DNA of 36,674 nucleotides from Roseomonas acroporae (GTDB lineage: Bacteria > Pseudomonadota > Alphaproteobacteria > Acetobacterales > Acetobacteraceae): NCBI RefSeq assembly GCF_023223525.1, contig NZ_JALPRX010000049.1, forward strand, positions 1-36,674, in the 5' to 3' direction. Below are positions 35,244 to 36,674 of this stretch, piece after piece. Position 1 is the first letter of the stretch. Every line of letters begins with the position of its first letter. The notes below the pieces were generated by a model. It was not told the DNA's origin, did no database searches, and saw only the letters and a program-made list of their open reading frames with translations. The position numbers and the translations under genes are program-made.

Positions 35244-35533
35244 GATCCGGTCCTCCGGTTGAGCCGCCCTCGGCCGTGGCGGCTTGCGGAGCCCGCGCTT
35301 CGCTGGCGGCGCCTCCCGCGCCTCCGGCAGCGCCGCCACGTCCTCCATGGACCAGGGCCGATCCGCCGGGCCGGCGGTCGCCATGGCAGGCGTGACCCGC
35401 AGCGTCCCGCGGATGCGTGCGCGACGTCAAACCGGCCCCGGTTCCGGCCCCGGACGCTGCCGCGCGGCGCCGCGCCTTGGCAGGCCGGCTGCGCCGGTGC
35501 GAGGGTGCGGCCGCATTCCGGAGGTTCCGAACG

Positions 35534-36658
35534 ATGTTGCAGCCACCACCCGCCGAGCCCGGCATGCGCGAGGACGAGGTGGACACGCCCGCCCTGCTGC
35601 TCGACCTCGACGCCTTCGAGGCCAACCTGGACCGCATGGCGGAGATGGTCGCGGCCACGGGCGCGCGGCTGCGCGCGCACGCCAAGACGCACAAGTCGCC
35701 GGTGATCGCGCGGCTGCAGATGGCGCGCGGCGCGGTCGGTCAGTGCGTGCAGAAGGTGGCGGAGGCGGAGGCGCTGGCCTGGGGCGGCATCCCCGACATC
35801 CTGGTCACCAACGAGGTGGTGGGGGCGCGCAAGCTGGCGCGCCTGGCGGCGCTGACGCGCATCGCCGAGATCGGCGTCTGCGCCGACCACCCGGCGCAGG
35901 TGGCGGCGCTGGAGGCGGCGGCCGAGGCGGCGGGGGTGCGGCTGAAGGTGCTGGTGGAGATCGATGTCGGCCCCGGGCGCTGCGGCGTCCGGCCGGGGCC
36001 CGAGGCGGTGGCGCTGGCCGAGCGGATCGCCGCCAGCCGGCACCTGCGCTTCGGCGGGCTGCAGGCCTATCACGGCCGGGCGCAGCACATGCGCACGCCG
36101 GAGGAGCGGCGGGTGGCGATCGCCGGCGCGGTGGAGGACACGCGGCGCACGGTGGAGCAGCTACGGCAGCGCGGGCTGGAATGCGCGATCGTGGGCGGCG
36201 CCGGCACCGGCACCTTCGCGCTGGAGGCCGCCTCGGGCGTCTACAACGAGCTGCAGGCCGGCTCCTACTGCTTCATGGACGCCGACTACGCCCGCAACGG
36301 CGAGCCGCCGCCCTTCGCGCATTCGCTCTTCGTGCTGACGACGGTGATGAGCGCGCCGCGCGACGGGGCGGCGGCGGTGGATGCCGGGCTCAAGGCGCTG
36401 GCGGTGGACAGCGGGCTGCCGCTGGTCTGGGGGCGGTCCGCCCCGGAGGCAGGGGGTGTCGGCTATGTCGGCATCTCCGACGAGCACGGCACGCTGCGCT
36501 GGGAGGCGGGGGCGGCGGCGCCGGCGCTGGGCGAGAAGCTCCGGCTGGTGCCGGGCCATTGCGACCCGACCGTGGACCGCTACGACTGGTATGTCGGGGT
36601 GCGCGGCGGCCGGGTGGAGTGCCTGTGGCCGGTGGCGGCGCGCGGCGCGATGCAGTGA
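35534..36658 (+). CDS. DSD1-family PLP enzyme (D-threonine aldolase-like)
   Basis: 374-residue fold-type III PLP enzyme with an alanine-racemase-like barrel. The PLP-lysine is K51 in LRAHAKTHKS. Near the C-terminus PGHCDPTVD holds H342 and D344, the divalent-metal ligands in D-threonine aldolase and D-serine dehydratase (DSD1) relatives. These enzymes cleave D-3-hydroxy amino acids to glycine or 2-keto acids. Which reaction applies here cannot be decided from sequence. Start at 35534 has GGAGG 9 nt upstream; the frame is open further upstream without family resemblance. It is divergent from ynfA and ends 16 nt before the window edge. Confidence 0.9.
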   Translation: MLQPPPAEPGMREDEVDTPALLLDLDAFEANLDRMAEMVAATGARLRAHAKTHKSPVIARLQMARGAVGQCVQKVAEAEALAWGGIPDILVTNEVVGARKLARLAALTRIAEIGVCADHPAQVAALEAAAEAAGVRLKVLVEIDVGPGRCGVRPGPEAVALAERIAASRHLRFGGLQAYHGRAQHMRTPEERRVAIAGAVEDTRRTVEQLRQRGLECAIVGGAGTGTFALEAASGVYNELQAGSYCFMDADYARNGEPPPFAHSLFVLTTVMSAPRDGAAAVDAGLKALAVDSGLPLVWGRSAPEAGGVGYVGISDEHGTLRWEAGAAAPALGEKLRLVPGHCDPTVDRYDWYVGVRGGRVECLWPVAARGAMQ

Positions 36659-36674
36659 GGCGGGGCGCGGGGGG

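Noticed and set aside
35244..35384. N-terminal extension of YnfA
   Set aside because: The open frame upstream of 35243 encodes charged Pro/Arg-rich sequence absent from the family, while GGAGGACC supports the 108-residue form.

Overview
The window is GC-rich chromosomal DNA, roughly 70% G+C by eye, with one AT-rich patch near the left end. It looks like an alphaproteobacterium. Supporting marks are a four-gene aapJQMP amino-acid transporter, a Usg-family gene beside groESL, CIRCE operators, a COX15-type heme A synthase and a purC-purS-purQ run. An Acetobacteraceae/Rhodospirillales member (Roseomonas-like) would fit, but that is inferred from gene content and composition, not from a marker gene.

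Layout. 1-431 (minus): N-terminal part of an RTX-repeat secreted protein cut by the window edge, followed by an AT-rich non-coding stretch to about 960. 1176-5801 (plus): aapJQMP ABC importer. 5934-8415 (plus): Kup potassium transporter and a small hypothetical gene. 8675-11154 (minus): cold-shock protein, then groESL, with two CIRCE elements and a heat-shock-like promoter upstream. The divergent usg gene follows. 11803-13463 (minus): a glycosyltransferase 2 gene translationally coupled to a VTT/TVP38 membrane protein. 13665-18553 (plus): heme A synthase, TldD protease, PoxB-type pyruvate:quinone oxidoreductase. 18780-21978 (minus): AI-2E-family membrane protein with an extra soluble C-terminal domain, and a 2-hydroxyacid dehydrogenase. 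22290-23063 (plus): an SDR that lacks the usual catalytic tyrosine. 23536-25286 (minus): methyltransferase and UbiA. These are divergent from rsmE, gshA and a rutA-like flavin monooxygenase (25279-28900, plus). 28985-35243 (minus): GNAT, a small hypothetical gene, purQ, a small membrane protein, purS, purC, a candidate small RNA or leader, a FAD monooxygenase and YnfA. 35534-36658 (plus): a D-threonine-aldolase-like PLP enzyme.

Most of the window is core metabolism and housekeeping: amino-acid uptake, K+ uptake, chaperones, heme A and ubiquinone synthesis, glutathione and purine synthesis, rRNA methylation. The less ordinary material is mainly between genes or inside them. It includes a compact promoter-hairpin-terminator unit upstream of purC, a doubled CIRCE, REP-like palindrome clusters, two in-frame tandem repeats either side of ubiA, and several noncanonical proteins. 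I see no tRNA, rRNA, CRISPR array, transposase or phage gene. No clearly new multi-gene system is evident. The purC-upstream RNA unit is the best candidate for something undescribed.
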